Below are positions 6,914-14,392 of a stretch of DNA of 20,804 nucleotides, in pieces. Each line of letters opens with the position of its first letter. Positions within the stretch are counted from its first letter, which is position 1. The stretch covers positions 1 to 20,804 of the forward strand of contig CALGHA010000121.1 of assembly GCA_937915835.1 (NCBI GenBank), in the 5' to 3' direction. The position numbers were made by a program, and so were the translations under genes. The notes beneath the pieces are model-generated. The model made no database searches and was not told the origin of the DNA. It worked only from the letters and a program-made list of their open reading frames with translations. Origin of the DNA: an uncultured Fretibacterium sp. Its GTDB lineage: Bacteria; Synergistota; Synergistia; Synergistales; Aminobacteriaceae.

Positions 6914-7927
6914 ATGGCTGTACGAGTTGCTATTAACGGCTTCGGAAGAATTGGCCGCCTTGCTTTCCGTCAGATGTTCGACGCGGAGGGCTATGAAGTC
7001 GTAGCGATTAATGACCTCATTGCACCGAAAATGCTTGCTCATCTTCTTAAGTATGATACTACACATGGACGCTATAACAAGAAAGTAGACTTCAACGACG
7101 AAGAACGCACAATCACAGTAGACGGCAAGACGATTAAGATTTACGAGGAGAAAGATGCCGCAAATCTTCCTTGGGGAGAGCTTAAAGTTGACGTAGTTCT
7201 TGAGTGCTCAGGTTTCTACACAAAGAAGGACAAAGCTGAAGCCCACATTAAAGCTGGTGCCCGCAAAGTCGTAATCTCCGCTCCTGCCGGCAATGACCTT
7301 CCGACAATCGTCTTCAACGTCAACCATAAGACACTTAAGCCGACCGACACGATTATTTCAGCCGCTTCATGCACGACGAACTGCCTTGCTCCTATGGCAA
7401 AAGCCCTCAATGACTTAGCTCCTGTCATCTCCGGATTTATGACGACAGTACACGCTTACACCGGCGACCAGATGATCCTTGACGGCCCACATCGTAAGGG
7501 TGATTTACGCAGAGCACGCGCCGCCGCTTGCAATATTGTCCCGAACTCAACAGGTGCCGCAAAAGCTATCGGACTTGTTATTCCTGAACTTGCTGGCAAA
7601 CTCGACGGAGCAGCACAGAGAGTTCCGACACCGACAGGCTCAACAACAATTCTTGACGCAGTAGTCGAAGGCACATGGACAAAAGAGCAGGTCAACGAGC
7701 AAATGAAGAAAGAAGAGACCGAGAGCTTCGAGTACAACACTGACGAGATCGTTTCTTCGGATATTATCGACAGCACAGCAGGCTCAATCTTCGACGCAAC
7801 ACAGACAAAGTGCAAGCCGGTCGGAGCTGATAAGACGCTTGTTCAGGTTGTTTCATGGTACGACAACGAGAATTCTTACACGACTCAGATGGTAAGGACG
7901 ATTAAGTACTTCTCTGAGCTTAAGTAA
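6914..7927 (+). CDS. gapA: Glyceraldehyde-3-phosphate dehydrogenase, type I
   Basis: A 337-residue phosphorylating GAPDH, which converts glyceraldehyde-3-phosphate, phosphate and NAD+ to 1,3-bisphosphoglycerate in cytoplasmic glycolysis or gluconeogenesis. INGFGRIGRLAFR is the NAD-binding Rossmann loop, SAASCTTNCLAP holds the catalytic Cys153, and the C-terminal SWYDNENSYTTQMV is the family signature. The full usual length is present. The ATG at 6914 is chosen over an in-frame TTG at 6899 because GGAGG (6901-6905) sits 8 bases upstream and the protein then begins MAVRVAINGFG, as the family does. It stands alone between the flagellin terminator and its own terminator, with no pgk beside it. 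Confidence 0.97.
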   Translation: MAVRVAINGFGRIGRLAFRQMFDAEGYEVVAINDLIAPKMLAHLLKYDTTHGRYNKKVDFNDEERTITVDGKTIKIYEEKDAANLPWGELKVDVVLECSGFYTKKDKAEAHIKAGARKVVISAPAGNDLPTIVFNVNHKTLKPTDTIISAASCTTNCLAPMAKALNDLAPVISGFMTTVHAYTGDQMILDGPHRKGDLRRARAAACNIVPNSTGAAKAIGLVIPELAGKLDGAAQRVPTPTGSTTILDAVVEGTWTKEQVNEQMKKEETESFEYNTDEIVSSDIIDSTAGSIFDATQTKCKPVGADKTLVQVVSWYDNENSYTTQMVRTIKYFSELK

Positions 7928-7943
7928 GTTTACGAGTATTAAG

Positions 7944-7976
7944 CTCCTTCCTGTGGAAATGGGAGGGAGTTTTTTT
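7944..7976 (+). terminator. Intrinsic terminator of gapA
   Basis: CTCCTTCC (7944-7951) pairs with GGGAGGGAG (7961-7969), with one G-U pair, around a short loop; a run of T follows. Confidence 0.85.
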
Positions 7977-8042
7977 ATTGTAAAATAGTGTAAAATATAT
8001 TCACCCAATAATAAATTTTATAGACAGGAGAATTTTTCCCAC

Positions 8043-8636
8043 ATGACACAAGCCAAAAAGTTCTATCGCGTATTGTTGTGCTTAATTTTGCTCTCGTTCA
8101 CAGTCAGCATATCTTACGCCGCGATGCTCAGAAGTCCCAAGTCAGACAACGATAACACAAGACGTTCCAGATATAGCCGCTCTTTTTTGCCTGAGAACGG
8201 GGATATTGCAGTCATCGCGGACTCTACGGATTCACAACATGCCGCAATGGCTGAAGCGATAATTATCGACCAGCTAATAGAGAACGGCTATCGTGTTGTT
8301 GATGACGCAAGACTTGGGAAAATTCACAGGGAAGCAGAGAGATCTAAAGCCGTCACAAGAGCTTTCGGCGGAAACGTATCGGGAATATCCAACATCGGCA
8401 AAAGTAACAAAGTAGCTGTTACAATTCTAGCCCGAGTAAAAGCAGGTATCCCAGAACGAAACGAGGCAAAATTATACACAGGGACAGCCTCAGTAACTAT
8501 CATAGCAATAAATTCTAATGGGACTAAAACCGGCGGTAAAGTATTTCAGGGTAAAGCTGTCGGTTACACAATTGATGAAGCGCGCGAAAATGCCTTGACT
8601 TCAGCAATCCAGAATGGCATGGAAGAAATTTTATAG
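8043..8636 (+). CDS. Exported protein of unknown function, first of a CsgG-like trio
   Basis: A 197-residue protein with a clear Sec signal peptide: basic MTQAKKFYR, a hydrophobic LLCLILLSFTVSI core and SYAA as likely cleavage site. The mature part alternates alpha and beta stretches, including DIAVIADSTDSQ, IIDQLIENGYRVVDD and a C-terminal Gly/Thr-rich half with ARENALTSAIQNGMEEIL. This order (strand, helix, 'LxxxGYxVVD', strand) resembles the small envelope domain shared by LpoB- and CsgG-like proteins, but I cannot name a family. AGGAG at 8026-8030 lies 12 bases before the ATG. The next gene follows within 20 bases, so the trio is probably one operon acting in the envelope. Confidence 0.7.
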   Translation: MTQAKKFYRVLLCLILLSFTVSISYAAMLRSPKSDNDNTRRSRYSRSFLPENGDIAVIADSTDSQHAAMAEAIIIDQLIENGYRVVDDARLGKIHREAERSKAVTRAFGGNVSGISNIGKSNKVAVTILARVKAGIPERNEAKLYTGTASVTIIAINSNGTKTGGKVFQGKAVGYTIDEARENALTSAIQNGMEEIL

Positions 8637-8655
8637 GAGGTATTTATCTATCATC

Positions 8656-9273
8656 ATGAAACGCAAAATTTTGTTATTATCGGCCCTCGTTGTATGTTTA
8701 TTTTTAGCTTGTGAAGCATCAGCACTTCCCCGTTTGGCAATCCGTGCATTCGAGAACAAAACGGACTCGCCTAATGTCCCTTCTGATGCAATTACCGATA
8801 TGATGACAACTGAACTCGGAAGCGCAAGGATATTCAGCATATTTGAGCGTGAAAAACTTGATTACGTTACTGATGAAATTCGTCTAGGCCAATCCGGATT
8901 AATGGACACGTCAACAACTCCAAAAGTCGGCAAGCTCAAAGGTGTTCAGTATACTATGACAGGAGCAGTTACTCTTTATCATTATAATCTTAAGGCTGGC
9001 GGTGCATTTCTAAAGGCTGTGGGCATTGCTGGAGCCGCTAAGACCGGTTATGTTACTCTCGACATCAGAATAATCGATAACACGACCGGCGAAATCGTTT
9101 ACGTCAACAAGGAAACAGGAAGCGCAAAACGAGCAGGAGGCGGAGCTGCGGCATATTATAAAGGTTTCGCGATCGGCGGAATGGGAGCATCATACGGAGG
9201 AATTCTCGCGGAAGCTACAAGGGATGCCGTAATGAAACACGTTGAAACGATGAGACAATATGACTGGGACTAA
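8656..9273 (+). CDS. CsgG-family exported protein
   Basis: A 205-residue CsgG-like protein. The N-terminus MKRKILLLSALVVCLFLAC is a signal peptide; FLAC is a poor lipobox, so it could be a lipoprotein or be cleaved after ASA. Family features are RLAIRAFENKTDSP, the helix AITDMMTTELGSA, FSIFEREKLDYVTDEIRLGQSGLMD, VGKLKGVQYTMTGAVT and LDIRIIDNTTGEIV. CsgG itself is the outer-membrane curli channel, but no curlin or CsgE/F gene is nearby, so curli secretion should not be assumed. The ATG at 8656 is chosen because it puts the signal peptide at the N-terminus; the Shine-Dalgarno AGGAGG (8635-8640) is an unusually long 15 bases away. It is paralogous to the next gene. Confidence 0.8.
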   Translation: MKRKILLLSALVVCLFLACEASALPRLAIRAFENKTDSPNVPSDAITDMMTTELGSARIFSIFEREKLDYVTDEIRLGQSGLMDTSTTPKVGKLKGVQYTMTGAVTLYHYNLKAGGAFLKAVGIAGAAKTGYVTLDIRIIDNTTGEIVYVNKETGSAKRAGGGAAAYYKGFAIGGMGASYGGILAEATRDAVMKHVETMRQYDWD

Positions 9274-9295
9274 TACTAATAAGGAGAAATTTTAT

Positions 9296-10471
9296 ATGTC
9301 AAAGTTTAAGCGAATTTTTATATTCTCACTTATCATCATAGCTTTAACCGTTTCAAGTTCATGTGCTATTGATATTTCGGAACTCACAGGGACATCACCG
9401 GTTGAACGCGTTCGCTTAGGAGTTATGAAGTTTGAGAGCAAGACTTATGACGTAACTGACAGGCAGGCCAGTGCTATAACTGACATTTTCGCTCGAATGC
9501 TTTTCAGGTCAAAGGGAATTCGGCTTCTTGAACGTGAAAAAATTGACAACGTCCTTGCAGAATTAAATTTAGGAATGTCCGGCCTAGTCGATGAACAAAC
9601 TGCGGTTAAAGTCGGAAAACTCGTCGGCTGTGATTATATTCTCTTGGGTTCAGTAACTAATCTTGCTCGTGGAAGTTCGGGCATAGTCGTCCCGGCTTTT
9701 GTCGTTCCCGTTGCAATTGGCACAAGAAAAGAAACCGCTAAAGCTACGCTCGACATCCGAATTGTGAGAGTTGAGACCGGCGAGATAGTTTTTACTGACA
9801 CGGCCGACGGTACAGCCGCAAAATCTGATACAAGCCTGACCGCTTACGGTGTAGGTCTGAACGAGTCGGAATTTGGAGGGCTTGAGGGAACAGCAATTGC
9901 AGATGCGACTTCAAAATTAGCTCCCAGAATTGAGAAGGCTTTAACGGGTGAGGATACATTGACGGAAATTTTTAAAGCCGATAAGAAATCAAGCAAGTCC
10001 AAATCCAAGAACACGGCTTCAAGCTCTAAAACTAAATCGTCATCATCTTCTTCGTCAAAGTCTAAATCCTCAAAGACAGCAGCAAGCAAGACATCCGCGA
10101 AAGAAATAACAGCAGCAAGTAAGCCTTCAGGCCTCACAATGTCATACGAAAATCAATCGACGGATCCAAACGACGTAATCAAGACATACGGGCTTCCTGT
10201 GGATAAGGCTCAAAAATTGCGAGAGAAGCACAAAGAATTAATATTACTGGGCAACAAGAAAATAGCTTATAACGGATATATTGACCTGGTTAATTCTTAC
10301 GACAAGGATTATCTTGCCGCGTTCAGAGCTGGAGAAGTCGCACAAAATATTAAAGACTTCGATAATGCTAGAATTTGGTACGAGAAGGCTCTAGAAATTA
10401 ACCCGGAATATCAGCCTGCACAAAAAGCAATAGCTAAACTTGATAAAGCTGCTTCCAGAAAACGAAGATAA
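9296..10471 (+). CDS. CsgG-family protein with Ser/Lys-rich linker and TPR tail
   Basis: A 391-residue protein in three parts. Residues 1-24 form a signal peptide ending near SSSC, a possible but non-standard lipobox. Residues ~35-220 are a CsgG domain: RLGVMKFESKTYD, ITDIFARML, IRLLEREKIDNVLAELNLGMSGLVD, VGKLVGCDYILLGSVT and TGEIVFTD. Residues ~228-280 are a low-complexity Ser/Lys linker. The end carries at least one tetratricopeptide repeat (AFRAGEVAQNIKDFDNARIWYEKALEINPEYQPA), a protein-interaction module. The ATG at 9296 has AAGGAG 9 bases upstream (9281-9286). It closes the trio operon, before a strong terminator. A role as a multimeric outer-membrane or periplasmic scaffold is inference only. 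Confidence 0.8.
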   Translation: MSKFKRIFIFSLIIIALTVSSSCAIDISELTGTSPVERVRLGVMKFESKTYDVTDRQASAITDIFARMLFRSKGIRLLEREKIDNVLAELNLGMSGLVDEQTAVKVGKLVGCDYILLGSVTNLARGSSGIVVPAFVVPVAIGTRKETAKATLDIRIVRVETGEIVFTDTADGTAAKSDTSLTAYGVGLNESEFGGLEGTAIADATSKLAPRIEKALTGEDTLTEIFKADKKSSKSKSKNTASSSKTKSSSSSSSKSKSSKTAASKTSAKEITAASKPSGLTMSYENQSTDPNDVIKTYGLPVDKAQKLREKHKELILLGNKKIAYNGYIDLVNSYDKDYLAAFRAGEVAQNIKDFDNARIWYEKALEINPEYQPAQKAIAKLDKAASRKRR

Positions 10472-10486
10472 TAAAACGAAGATAAT
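10459..10486 (+). repeat. 14-bp tandem duplication across a stop codon
   Basis: AAAACGAAGATAAT occurs twice in direct tandem. The first copy contains the TAA ending the TPR protein; the second lies in the 3' untranslated region. It looks like a recent slippage duplication with no effect on the protein. Confidence 0.85.
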
Positions 10487-10496
10487 AAAATTGCAT

Positions 10497-10530
10497 GCTC
10501 CTGCCTGATTGATACGGCGGGGGCTTTTTT
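10497..10530 (+). terminator. Intrinsic terminator of the CsgG-like operon
   Basis: GCTCCTGCC (10497-10505) pairs with GGCGGGGGC (10516-10524), with two G-U pairs, around a 10-base loop; six T follow. Confidence 0.9.
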
Positions 10531-10537
10531 GTTGCGT

Positions 10538-10543
10538 TATAAT
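10538..10543 (+). promoter_or_regulatory. Probable -10 of the AI-2E family gene
   Basis: TATAAT just after the terminator T-run, about 44 bases before the start codon. The preceding CGT matches the context of the hydrogenase -10. No clear -35 is seen. Confidence 0.4.
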
Positions 10544-10586
10544 ATTCCAAATTTCCCATAATGAAACAGGAGATGAATAATCTTTA

Positions 10587-11693
10587 ATGAAAATTCTTCT
10601 AGGCCTTCTCGGTTTCCTCTCAGCCGTTGTTCTTTGCTCAGTTCTTCATGTTGCCAGTAACGTGTTCATTCCTCTCGTAATCGCATGGTTCATTCTCCAG
10701 ATGTTAAGGCCGGTCATAAAAATTGCTAAAACTCTGAAATTTAATGCCTGGTGGAGTGTCGCTTTAGTCTTTGCAGTCTTGACGATAATCGGGCTTGCAG
10801 GTTTCAAGTTTCTTGCTGCTCAGTTTGCTGAGTTTGGACGTGTCCTTGAGGCTTATTCTGAGAAGTTAATTGAATGGTTCATGCATATCATGGAAATTTT
10901 GAGTATTTCTCCTGACACTTTGAAGAGTTTTAATCCGCTTGGAATGTTGCGCAGTGAAGCCCGAAATATTTCATCAAGTGTAATTTCTTTCGCCAGCAAA
11001 TTTGTAATGACCTTAGTATTCTTGATGTTCATGCTTGTTGAAGCTCCGTATCTCGACGAGAAAATTAATAAGGCATTCGGGAAAAATTCAGGGCGCGTGA
11101 AAAAAATTCTCTCGACAATTTCCGAACAGGTCAGCCAGTATTTAAGCGCATTAACGTTAATCAGCTTTGCAACCGGAGTATGTGCGTGGCTTGTGCTTAC
11201 AGTGCTTGATGTGAGATTAGCGGCAGGCTGGGGAGTTATGACGTTTCTGCTGAACTATATTCCTACGGTCGGCTCAATAATCGCGACATTTCCCCCCGTA
11301 ATAATGGCAATAATTCAATTCTCGCCGGGATTTTTCACGCCGATTCTTGTGCTTGTTTCGCTCACGGCAATTCAGGTAACAATCGGGAATATTATTACAC
11401 CGAAAGTTATGGGCGATAAACTTGGTGTAAGTCCTGTTGTGATATTGCTTTCATTATTATTATGGGGAACAATCTGGGGCATTCCCGGAGCTTTGTTGTC
11501 GACACCGATAATCTCAATCATAAAGATAATCTGTGAGAACATACCAATTTTACATCCAATAGCAATTTTAATCGGCAGCGGCGAATCCGTGAGAAAAATT
11601 CCTGAGGTGAAAACGCCTGAAGTTGTCGAGACGGTGAAAAAGAAATTAGCTGAGACGGCAAAAAAAGTTCATTTGGGGAAAAAGAAAAAGTAA
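10587..11693 (+). CDS. AI-2E/PerM family membrane transporter
   Basis: A 368-residue inner-membrane protein with about seven to eight hydrophobic segments. The N-terminal pair covers residues 3-37, one is near 50-70, one near 140-155, and a cluster runs from 190 to 330. LLNYIPTVGSIIATFPP and TIWGIPGALLSTPI are characteristic of the AI-2E/PerM (UPF0118) family, as are the NIITPKVMGDKLGVSPVV loop and the family length of 340-380. Members export varied substrates; the autoinducer-2 name is historical and should not be read as function here. The C-terminus is a Lys-rich cytoplasmic tail. AGGAG (10568-10572) is 14 bases before the ATG, an unusually long spacing. It is probably monocistronic. Confidence 0.88.
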   Translation: MKILLGLLGFLSAVVLCSVLHVASNVFIPLVIAWFILQMLRPVIKIAKTLKFNAWWSVALVFAVLTIIGLAGFKFLAAQFAEFGRVLEAYSEKLIEWFMHIMEILSISPDTLKSFNPLGMLRSEARNISSSVISFASKFVMTLVFLMFMLVEAPYLDEKINKAFGKNSGRVKKILSTISEQVSQYLSALTLISFATGVCAWLVLTVLDVRLAAGWGVMTFLLNYIPTVGSIIATFPPVIMAIIQFSPGFFTPILVLVSLTAIQVTIGNIITPKVMGDKLGVSPVVILLSLLLWGTIWGIPGALLSTPIISIIKIICENIPILHPIAILIGSGESVRKIPEVKTPEVVETVKKKLAETAKKVHLGKKKK

Positions 11694-11712
11694 CAGCGTG
11701 AAAAAATAAAAC

Positions 11713-11741
11713 TTGACGAATAAGCGATAAATTACTAAAAT
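11713..11741 (+). promoter_or_regulatory. Promoter of tRNA-Cys
   Basis: TTGACG (11713-11718) and TAAAAT (11736-11741) are separated by exactly 17 bases, 14 bases before the tRNA 5' end. Confidence 0.75.
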
Positions 11742-11755
11742 TATTGCTCGTTCAA

Positions 11756-11829
11756 GGCGGTATAGCCAAGTGGTAAGGCAGAGGACTGCAAATCCTTTAC
11801 CCCCAGTTCGAATCTGGGTGCCGCCTCCA
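11756..11829 (+). tRNA. tRNA-Cys(GCA)
   Basis: GGCGGTA pairs with TGCCGCC in the acceptor stem, discriminator T, and CCA is encoded. The anticodon arm GAGGA-CTGCAAA-TCCTT gives anticodon GCA (cysteine). CCCAG-TTCGAAT-CTGGG is a perfect T-arm. A decayed restriction-type pair begins just 3' of it. Confidence 0.96.
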
Positions 11830-11848
11830 TTTTTTTTTTACCCGTTTT

Positions 11849-12330
11849 TTATGTTTTCACACATTCCTTTTCTTCGATCGCAAAAGTTTTTCCGCACCTT
11901 TTGCATTTTCCATCCTGTCTCTCGTAAGCTGCGCGAATATCCTTAGGCCTGAACTTTCGCAAATTCAAGTGTTTTTCTTTGCCGTCTAAGATATACTCAT
12001 AAATTCCTGATATGCTCGTAACGTCGTCATCGTCAATAGTTAACACTTCTCATCTCCTTACGGTAAACTTGAAACACTCTTTTTACCCAGTTTATTACGT
12101 TCTGGAAATACAGCCATAATTCCCCGCTCTCTGAATCATGCTGATGTCGGACCCGGTCCGTTACGTCTGCTGAAGATCTTTTTTGCGTCGGTCAGCCAAG
12201 TTCCAGGATAAACAGCATTTCTGAGTTCCTGCGGTGTCAACGGGAAATTTTTACGGACAGAACGAATGACTTATCACGCTGCTCATTGTCATAAATGTAA
12301 GGTCTATCACTTTTTCCATCTGTTTAGGGT
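11849..12330 (-). pseudogene. Decayed DUF262-HNH nuclease (GmrSD-like)
   Basis: On the minus strand one protein can be read only by switching frame several times. In order: NPKQMEKVID (12330-12301), PYIYDNEQRDKSFVLSVKI (about 12302-12246), LTPQELRNAVYPGTWLTDAKK (about 12243-12180), ELWLYFQNVINWVKRVFQVYRKEM (about 12124-12052), then DDDDVTSISGIYEYIL to RAAYERQDGKCKRCGKTFAIEE (12049-11871). The pieces follow the order I recall for the C-terminal half of DUF262-HNH proteins, a GmrSD/DndB-like restriction family. The N-terminal NTPase part is absent. The zinc-binding CKRC is present, but the reading frame stops before the HNH histidines, so nuclease activity is lost. Only the last piece remains as an open frame (65 residues). 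Confidence 0.75.
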
Positions 12331-12335
12331 TATAT

Positions 12336-12789
12336 TTATCTAGACTTGTTATATTTCACGAGAAGAGCTATGAACTCGCGTAAAAGTGAATGAGGGGGAT
12401 TAATTACGACGATATCAGCTTCCTTCAAGAGTTCGATGCATTCCGGGCTTCTAAAATCGCCGTCGCCTTTGAGTATTCGCAAATTGCAGCCTACGTTGTG
12501 TTTCAAGATATATTCGATGTCGAGCAGGTTTTTGCGTCCGTCTCCGTTAAAGTCTTCGAGTGATGTAATCTCCGCGCAATAGGGCTTACGTTTGGGAGCC
12601 GGAGTGTCTTCGTCGAATAATGAGAGCTGCTGCTGAGCGATGGGGCTTCCAGCGGAACAAGTTGCGATTAACTTTTTCAGTAAAGTAATGCCTGTAGTAC
12701 ATCAATTCGTTCGCGATGTTGTGAATGTCCGTGTAAAATTCGTCCTGCTGAGCTTTTGCCGCCTGTTGAAGTGCTTTGTTCTGGGGCAT
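12336..12789 (-). pseudogene. Decayed EcoRI-type adenine methyltransferase
   Basis: The minus-strand ATG at 12789 starts MPQNKALQQAAKAQQDEFYTDI, the N-terminus of the EcoRI-like adenine-methylase family. After HYFTEK the frame breaks at the A-run 12672-12678 and resumes in another frame as KLIATCSAGSPIAQQQLSLFD, running through DGDFRSPECIELLKEADIVVINPP to TAA at 12336-12338. From memory of the family, the missing stretch includes a CNCDDP motif. The catalytic NPPF-type motif reads NPPH, and the C-terminal half is lost: about 150 codons remain, against over 300 in EcoRI methylase. It is followed immediately by the decayed DUF262-HNH gene, with which it probably once formed a restriction-modification pair. 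Confidence 0.8.
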
Positions 12790-12805
12790 GAATTTTTCTC
12801 TACGT

Positions 12806-12827
12806 AAAATATAACATGTTATATTTT
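12806..12827. repeat. Perfect 22-bp palindrome upstream of the decayed methylase
   Basis: AAAATATAACA followed by its exact reverse complement, ending 17 bases before the methylase ATG. It contains TATAAC-type -10 sequence in both directions. It may be an operator for controlled methylase expression or simply the promoter region. Confidence 0.6.
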
Positions 12828-12833
12828 CTCGAC

Positions 12834-12864
12834 AAAAAAACCCGCACGCTTTCACACGCACGGG
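12834..12864 (-). terminator. Intrinsic terminator of the cupin-flavodiiron-hcp operon
   Basis: On the minus strand CCCGTGCG (12864-12857) pairs with CGTGCGGG (12848-12841), with two G-U pairs, around an 8-base loop; seven T follow. It lies 14 bases after the hcp stop codon. Confidence 0.85.
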
Positions 12865-12877
12865 CTTAATATATTAA

Positions 12878-14368
12878 CTAGCCTAAAATGTCAGCTAAAT
12901 CTTTTTCAGGTGTTGTAATCGGCGCAATGTTAAAGTTCTCGACAAGATACTTCAACACGTTAGGCGAAACAAAAGCCGGAAGCGTCGGACCTAAGCGAAT
13001 ATTCTTAATCCCAAGCGATAACAACGTCAGCAAAATACACACAGCCTTCTGTTCATACCATGATAGGACGAGAGATAAAGGCAAGTCATTAACTCCACAC
13101 TTGAACGCCTCACTCAAAGCTAAAGCAACCTGAATAGCCGAGTAAGCATCGTTGCATTGGCCCATGTCTAAAAGTCTCGGAAGTCCGCCGATATTTCCCA
13201 AGTCCAAATTGTTGAAACGGAATTTTCCGCACGCAAGAGTAAGAATTATCGTATCAGCCGGAGCCTTCTTCACAAACTCGGTGTAATAATTCCTGCCCGC
13301 TCTTGCTCCGTCACAGCCGCCGACTAAGAAAAAGTGTTTAATTGCTCCAGACTTCACGGCCTCGATAACTTTATCAGCAACGCTAATAACCGCATTATGT
13401 CCAAATCCAGTTGTCAGGGTTCTGCCCTTCACGTCTTCTTTGTAGCCTCCAAGTTCCAGAGCACGAGCAATCACCGACGAAAAGTCTTTGTTCTCGTCAA
13501 TATGCTTTACGCCCACAAACTGAACTAATCCCGTCGTGAATATATTATCAATATAATTTTTCTTGGGAGGCATTAAGCAGTTCGTCGTGAATAAGAATGC
13601 TCCGGGCGCATCGCTAAATTCCTTCTGCTGATTTTGCCAAGCCGTCCCGAAATTCCCCTTTAAGTGTGAATATTTTCTGAGTTCGGGGTAAGCGTGAGCC
13701 GGTAACATTTCGCCATGAGTGTAAATGTTAATTCCCTTGCCTTCGGTCTGACGCAATAATAACTCTAAATCCTTCAAGTCATGGCCAGTTATTACGATGA
13801 ACGGGCCTTTTTCGATCGTCGTGCTGACTTGAACAGGAGAAGGAGCGCCGTAAGTCTCCGTGTTAGCTTTGTCGAGAAGAGCCATACACTTATAGTTAAT
13901 TTTCCCGGTTTCAAGAACGAGCGGCAAAAGTTCATTCATCCCGTAATCTTCCCGGCCAATTCCAGCAAGAGCCTTCACGAAGAATTTATTCACGTCGTCA
14001 TCACGATAGCCTAAAACTCGCGCGTGATAAGCATATGCCGCCATTCCTCGAAGTCCGAAGAGGATTAAAGACTTCAGCGAGCGAATATCCTCGTCAGCAT
14101 TCCAGATTTTAGCCATGTCAAATATGTCTGACTTAGCACGTTTCGTGATAGCTTTCACAGTTTCTGAAGAAAAATTTACGTTCGTTACAGCCGTGAATAA
14201 TCCATCGATGAATAAATCATAGTCATCACTTCCGGACATTGCCAGCGAGATTAAAGCTCCGGTTAAGTCGTCCTGAGCTTGAGAAGTTACGCCGGATTTT
14301 CCGCAGACACCGGCTGAGCCTGAACATGATTTACAATTTGCAGTCTGTTCACATTGAAAGCAGAACAT
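12878..14368 (-). CDS. hcp: Hybrid cluster protein (hydroxylamine reductase)
   Basis: A 496-residue cytoplasmic iron-sulfur protein. The N-terminal MFCFQCEQTANC and GVCGKS cysteines bind the Fe-S cluster. Ligands of the hybrid Fe-S-O cluster are visible in order: ITGHD, THGEMLPAHAYPE, FTTNCLMPP, GGCDGARAGRNYY, LACGKFRFN and MGQCNDAYSAIQVA. Hcp reduces hydroxylamine in vitro and protects against nitric oxide in vivo. At 496 residues it is shorter than the E. coli protein (~550), with part of the N-terminal helical domain apparently reduced. GAGGGGG lies 8 bases before the ATG. It is the last gene of a minus-strand operon, 24 bases after the flavodiiron gene, which supports a shared nitrosative-stress role. 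Confidence 0.95.
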   Translation of the reverse strand: MFCFQCEQTANCKSCSGSAGVCGKSGVTSQAQDDLTGALISLAMSGSDDYDLFIDGLFTAVTNVNFSSETVKAITKRAKSDIFDMAKIWNADEDIRSLKSLILFGLRGMAAYAYHARVLGYRDDDVNKFFVKALAGIGREDYGMNELLPLVLETGKINYKCMALLDKANTETYGAPSPVQVSTTIEKGPFIVITGHDLKDLELLLRQTEGKGINIYTHGEMLPAHAYPELRKYSHLKGNFGTAWQNQQKEFSDAPGAFLFTTNCLMPPKKNYIDNIFTTGLVQFVGVKHIDENKDFSSVIARALELGGYKEDVKGRTLTTGFGHNAVISVADKVIEAVKSGAIKHFFLVGGCDGARAGRNYYTEFVKKAPADTIILTLACGKFRFNNLDLGNIGGLPRLLDMGQCNDAYSAIQVALALSEAFKCGVNDLPLSLVLSWYEQKAVCILLTLLSLGIKNIRLGPTLPAFVSPNVLKYLVENFNIAPITTPEKDLADILG

Positions 14369-14392
14369 AATTTTATCCCCCTCATAAAATTT

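Noticed and set aside
7456..7815. A 119-residue minus-strand open frame inside gapA
   Set aside because: It is a codon-bias shadow of the strongly conserved GAPDH gene, with no ribosome site or family features.
10573..10587. A four-codon leader peptide (MNNL) before the AI-2E family gene
   Set aside because: Its ATG directly abuts the AGGAG, too close for initiation, and nothing suggests attenuation.
11849..12046. A 65-residue HNH-like open frame on the minus strand as an intact small gene
   Set aside because: It reads as the broken C-terminal remnant of a DUF262-HNH protein and lacks the HNH histidines, so it is annotated as part of a pseudogene.
12586..12861. A 91-residue minus-strand open frame as a separate gene
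   Set aside because: Its N-terminal part is leader sequence before the methylase ATG, and its end (NRNLFRWKPHRSAAAL) is an out-of-frame reading of the methylase.
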